From Bryopsis sp. KO-2023 (Eukaryota > Chlorophyta > Ulvophyceae > Bryopsidales > Bryopsidaceae): 64,000 nucleotides of DNA. The DNA is taken from contig BSYQ01000007.1 of assembly GCA_030272585.1 (NCBI GenBank), positions 4,902,001 to 4,966,000 on the forward strand. Reading direction: 5' to 3'. The notes beneath the pieces are model-generated. The model saw nothing but the letters and a program-made list of their open reading frames with translations. It was not told where the DNA came from and made no database searches. The translations under genes were made by a program, and so were the position numbers. Of the stretch, positions 58,822-64,000 are shown piece after piece; the first letter of the stretch is position 1; each line of letters begins with the position of its first letter.

Positions 58822-61800
58822 TCAAGCTCGATCGAACAGAGAATCATACAGGGCCGAATGCACAGCTTCGTTAACCCCAGCCACCCATCCCAAATCTTTC
58901 CCCAGCTCGACCACATCATCCACCAGAAACACCGCCCCAATTCTAACCAGAGAATCACGAACAGCACTCTTGACCTTTGCTCCTTCATTGTCGGGGCCTG
59001 CAGCGAGCAAAATCTGAAGGGCTTTCGTCAATCCATTGCAAAGCGCCCTGAAACCTCCATTCCCTCTGGTCACGATGAGGTTCAACAGAGCAGTTTGCAT
59101 TCTACCCTCTGTTTCCTTGTCAGGCGTGCCAGCCAATCTGGCCAGCTCAGTCGTCAATGTTGGCAATTTCATCTGGGGGTCCGACAGCACCACGGATAGA
59201 CGCTCTTTAGCTTCGGTGATTTTTTCTGGGGACATCGATGGACCTCCCTTGGAGGCATTTTGTTGCAGAATTAGCATGGCTGCCGACATCACCAGCAACT
59301 TTTGGAATATCTCTTGGGCTCTGTGGAGACGCTTTGCATCAAGCTGAAGCGTCTCAGGAATATTCTCTGGCAAGGCAGGGGTATCGCCAGAAATCACCTG
59401 AGCCAACCCAATCCTCACAGCACATTGCCACCCATCGGCTCCGACTGGTGCAACCAGAGCTGTATCCCCCCGAACATTCCTTTGTTGCGATTCAGAAGTA
59501 CTTCCACCGCTCGACCGAACCCCAGATCGAATGGCAGTCGGCAATCGCTGCGATTGTCGTTGGCTGTCCCCATCCCCCTCCAAAACTTCCCTGAGCATTG
59601 GAACGAGGTCTTGTTGGATCGACGCCGCCTCCCTCAACCAAGCTCTCGTCTTCGGCAATGCTGAGCTGACCCCCTCAGGTGATGCCGACGAATCCAGCCC
59701 AAAGGTTTCGTTGAACTTCCCACGCACGTAACGCATCGCTGCTGGTCCTGCCATCGAATCGGCCAGCATCTTGAGCCTGGCATTCGCAATGTCCATGCGA
59801 AGGACCTTCAGCTGAGCGAACAACAACCTCATGGCTTTGGTCACAGCTTTGGCAAGCTCTTTCTTTTTATCTTCCCCTTCTTTACCCAACGCCTCCATGA
59901 TTTCCGTGCGGACGGCTTCATGACATTGTGTGGCTTTCTCATCCCGAACGGGGGCTCCATGAGCCTTCAGAAGCTCTGATGTGTGTTGGACGAGTTGCAG
60001 AAGGCCATTAGTGTCTACGCCCCCCAGCACATCGGTCGCCGATCCGGAAAGAAGGCGAACAAGCTCTGATTTCTGAAACACCTGGTGGTTGCATGACAGA
60101 CACTGATATCACCTCACGGCCCCTTCAACATGCATTCCATGAGAACTGACAGAACTGATCAATGGGGGACAAAACAGGGGTTCTCCTAGCCTCACCGCTG
60201 CGACTTCTTCGGCCGCCGTCTTGGGCAGCACCTCGGCCAAATCCCGTCCAATCTCAGCCAACATGTTCAAAAGCTGATCTCCAGCTCCCTCCGCCTGCGA
60301 AGCCAGTTGCCACTCGATGGAATCCCAGAAAGCTTTCTCGGTGATCCTTCTGACCTGCTTCTTCAGCTCATTCCCAACTTTCGCGACGGACATCCCAGAG
60401 GCATCCAACTGAAGCGAAGCCACGGCCTCATCCTGGCTGCCAGTGGCCACATCCCAATCTTCTTCCGCATCGTCCATGGGGAACCTCCAACTTGGATCAT
60501 ACAGCAGCTCCCAGACAAGAGCCTCATTTCCGTAGCTTTGCAGCTCCCCAGGCGACGGCCGGACGTTCGGATTACGAGGGGGTTTACCCCCTCGGCGTCT
60601 TCGTGGTGATTGAGACCTGTTCGAGCTGTCCGATTCGCTGTCCTCAGTGCTGCTGAGGAAGACCTCGTTCCGAACTTTCTCGCGAACTTCTGCCAAGGCG
60701 GCGTCCATTTTTTGGACTCCAGGATCCCCCGTCAGTCTTTGAATCCTCTCCCTCAGGAGCTTGTGATCGTGGGCGACTTGCTGAATCACGGCTTGGAGGT
60801 CGGAGTTTCTCTGAACCCTCGGCGAATTGATGTCCCCCTTGCACTTGCGAAGCATTGATGCTTCCAGCTCAGCCGCCATGCGAATGAGTTCGGACTCCAA
60901 CCCTGCAGCGTCGTGGGATTTCCAGGCCACGAATTGCTCCAGGTAAGATACCCACAAGGCATCAAACTCGACTAGAGCTTCGCCCACAGTGCGGAACTCC
61001 CCTATGTCAGCAAACTGCATGGACAATCACAAACCACGACCGAAGGGTTTCCATCTTCAGCCAATCCCGAACGATTCTGTTGGAAAACTACACTCCTTGG
61101 AGGGAAAGGTAAACCCTCAGCGATTCATTCGAATGAAGACACCCCGAAATGTTCAACCACAAGAAAAAGTACCTTAGCATCCCAATCAGTGGTCGATCTG
61201 ACACGCTGAATGGGTTCGAAGCCGCCAGGGCTTTCGTTTCCGCTGCTGTACCCAGGCATCAAACCCCCACTCATGATTTTCTCCAGCATTTTTTCAAACA
61301 TGGTGATCATGTCTTTGGCTGCTGCAGACAAATGCGCTTCCCTGGCGCCCTTCCTATTGAACACCACCTCGGGGTGGTTGATGATCATGTATGCACACAG
61401 GAACACCCTGACAGGGTATCTTTCAAGGGTGCCCTTTTTGGCTGCTTTTGGAAATAGCCAAGTCAGCAGGGCTGTGCACTCGTGGGTTCCTCCGGCCGTC
61501 ACCGTCAGGCGGGTTCCCAGCCTCCCCAGCAATTTCTGCACGGCACATTGTAGCAAACGAGCAATTCACCTCCCAAGCCGTACAGGTTTCATGCAATTCT
61601 CTGATTTCGTGGTGCAACTGTCCCCAACCAACGAAGCAACGCTAAAGTTGTGAATGAAAACTCAAACCCTCTGGGGGTAAAACCTCAAATTCGTTTTTTT
61701 TCCAGCCTGTTCATTCGAAGGGACCGGGAATTCACGGTGGACCTGTTCTCTATTTGGAAAAAACCAGCCCAGTAGGTTTGCTGAACTCTCAGTGCGACAT

Positions 61801-63773
61801 CGTACAGGGTTCCCTAGTTTTCTCAATCAAAATCAAAATTTGCAGGTCGTCGACACCATTTGCTTCCCCAAATTCGTACATCAATGCATTTTTTTTTGTG
61901 ATTCTTACCCTTGCTGCACTTAAAGTAGCTTGAGATTGCAGCCTGGATGCGAACTCTTCGAAGGAGTCATTCCAGACAGACCTCGCGGCAGTGGGGCCCC
62001 CCACCATGACCGCTGGCTCAGAATCGGTGTCTCCTTCCTGATCTTGCTTGTAACTATCCTCAATGGTAGGATTTGCAAGATTCGTAACGCCTACCAGTTT
62101 ACAAACAGCATGTTTCGTCAGCCCACGATCGAATTTCTCTTTCTATTTTCTCAAAGAAAAAAGGGTTTGTCGAAACCACCCATACAGCAGCTATTGTAGT
62201 ATTGTACCTTGAGAAATGAAGGATCTGGCCAATTCACGTGTAGTGCAGTTTCCATCACGAAAGGTTCTCCAAAACTGTTGCAGCCTACGGCTGCACCCTT
62301 GCCTTCTGAGCTTTTCCCTTTTGGCAGCTTGCCGCTTCAAAAACTGAGTTTCTGATTTCTGATGGTCGGGAAATGAAGTCAGGAAATCGATTAGTATCGT
62401 CAAGATATGTACAAATATTGGTGAATGCATTCTGGAACCATACTGTTTCAATTGCAGATGCACTGACTGTTTCACTGGCACATCCTTGCCTTTTTTTCCT
62501 GACTTTTTTATAAAAAAAAATTGTAGTTTTTTTATTGTTTTTTTTTGGGGGGGGGAACTTCTTGCGAAGGGGCTTGTTTGTAGATAAGCAGCAAATGGAA
62601 ATGACACAAGGCTGCAAAATCGTCCGACATTCAATGATGCACACCTCTGCGTTCACTGCCGATCTGACGGTGACATCCTCTCTCCTTCGGTCTGCTGCAG
62701 TCTGAAGCTTGCTGTCCAAAACTCGTCTTTTCATTTTGGAGCAGCGCTCTTCATTCAGACGCCGCATTTTGCTGACGTGTTTTGCATGGCGGACCTTGCT
62801 TCCAGCTTTAGCGGCAGCTGCTGCAAGCCTCGCCTCACGAAGGGCATCAGCCTATGAAATTACCAATCAATGCCATTCAGCCACTTTTGCTTCTGGGCCT
62901 TTGTTTACTTATTTTTATTTTATTATACCTTTTTTTTTTGGGGGGGGGGTCACTTTTTTCTTTTACGAGTTTTTCAAGTGTTGATTTATATTCCTTGTTT
63001 TTAGTGAAGGAAAAAATCTGGCAATATGTTCCAGAATTGTCTGGAACCTAATTGAGTTGGTTGGAAGCACGGGTCAGCCCCCCACCGAATGTGGGCATAG
63101 AAATGTACATATGTATGTAAATAAATATATATTTCCAATATACGATGTCCACATTTGTGTCGAGGGCTTTGGTGCTTCCAGGAACTGAAAATGTTGAAAA
63201 ACCAACGGCTGAATCATGGGGAAAATATAGCTCCATTGCACAAGCGAAGGAAACTCACCTGGACCATTTTGGCATCGAGGCATTCCTTGACGATCTCTCT
63301 GGTTTTTTCTTCCTTTTGTTGAATCTGGCTCTGGAAAAACAAAACGGCCGCGCCAAAAAAATAGAAAATCAACATACCATCAAGTTGAAAAGAAAATCCA
63401 AACCAAGACAAGACGAAGCAACCCAGATTCTTCATTCTTGGAATATGGACTTGCCAAAAGGTAATGTTGGGCAATGCTCACGAACGAGCCAGAAACGTAG
63501 GTAGCGCAACGAGCGTCGCGCGCGGCTGGAGCTTACCAAGCGTGCGAACACGAGTTGATGGGCCGCGCTCAAGCGTTCCTTTTCGGCCTCTTGAATCGCC
63601 AGCCTCCTCATCTCTGCGGCTTGCAAAGTGCCGAACAGTTTCTGTGCCAGCAAATCCTGCCTTTCGCTGATCCGCTCAGCGACCACCTCCGTTCGTTGGT
63701 GCATCGCAGCGGCTTTCAAACGCACCGCCTCCAGCGTGGACAGACGGTTCTGCTCCGCGAGGGCCATCTTTTC
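58822..63773 (-). CDS. T-complex protein 11 (TCP11) family protein, 8 visible exons, 5' end unresolved
   Basis: Exons in gene order: 63537-63773, 63259-63330, 62645-62851, 62208-62358, 61909-62090, 61173-61535, 60196-61014 and 58822-60081; phases close to about 1,097 codons. The N-terminal half is a long Ala/Arg/Glu coiled coil (for example LAQKLFGTLQAAEMRRLA and FLKRQAAKREKLRRQG), matching the plant TCP11 pattern of AKRQRAEYLRQRG. The TCP11 domain core starts at NEALVWELLYDPSWRF and continues through the last two exons to the TGA at 58822. TCP11 proteins have roles in cAMP signalling in mammalian sperm; in plants they are poorly known. The first exon shown opens after a CAACAG acceptor, with a Met at 63767, so either translation starts there or a further exon lies to the right, possibly outside the window. 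Confidence 0.85.
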
Positions 63774-64000
63774 CTGTTGACACACAGGGAGGCCATCGAA
63801 TAAGCGGTCGACAAGAATCGGGAAAGTCAAACGTGGCGTGCTTAAGAAAGGTGCACTTTGTATTTGTGAAGCCGTGTGGATTGAAATGAAAAGGCCGGAA
63901 GCGAGCAAGGTGCAGACCACGAACTCGGGACATCGTATCGACGCGAAAACGTCCCCCCCATAGCAACCAGGGTTTTCGTTCATTGTAAGTGCGGAAGCGC

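Noticed and set aside
1-64000. tRNA, rRNA or CRISPR features
   Set aside because: No cloverleaf, rRNA-like block or regularly spaced short repeat array was seen by eye. The only regular array is the protein-coding cysteine repeat.

Overview
The window is nuclear DNA of an intron-rich eukaryote. Seven housekeeping-type genes can be read through complete exon chains in which every splice phase closes. Introns are AT-rich, mostly GT-AG, with long T runs and unusually many long pure C or G runs. The gene set (PMS2-type MutL, DNAJB12-type J protein, ERI1-type exonuclease, SKIP31-type F-box protein, SNF2 remodeller, TCP11 protein) is pan-eukaryotic, partly plant-like. A tandem D-Ala-D-Ala ligase-like protein of the plant double-domain type hints at a plastid-bearing lineage. 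I cannot name the species.

Layout: 1-2.5 kb holds the end of an unrecognised gene and a two-exon multi-pass membrane protein gene, both on the minus strand. A young-looking Ty3/gypsy element (2552-8559) sits just upstream of the membrane gene. Its right side carries a third, inverted LTR in a palindrome of about 0.7 kb. At 9069-9928 lies an 860-bp non-autonomous hAT-like element with an 8-bp target duplication.

From 10 kb on, genes mostly alternate in head-to-head pairs: PMS2 (-) with a secreted cysteine-repeat protein (+); a DNAJB12-like gene (-) with a SAP/tandem ligase gene (+), followed by an ERI1-like exonuclease (+); a SKIP31-like F-box gene (-) with an SNF2 remodeller (+). The window ends with a TCP11 gene (-) whose 5' end is not resolved. 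Intergenic gaps are 0.5-4 kb.

The most novel content is the cysteine-repeat protein. It is a predicted secreted protein of about 969 residues made of some 29 tandem repeats of 28-29 residues (CxxC-x8-CxxC), encoded by exons that are whole numbers of repeats. I recognise no described family. Second is the fusion of two SAP domains and a helical region to a double ligase-like module that has lost several catalytic positions. Third is the retroelement with an inverted third LTR. Two GC-AG introns are also visible. No tRNA, rRNA or CRISPR array was seen.
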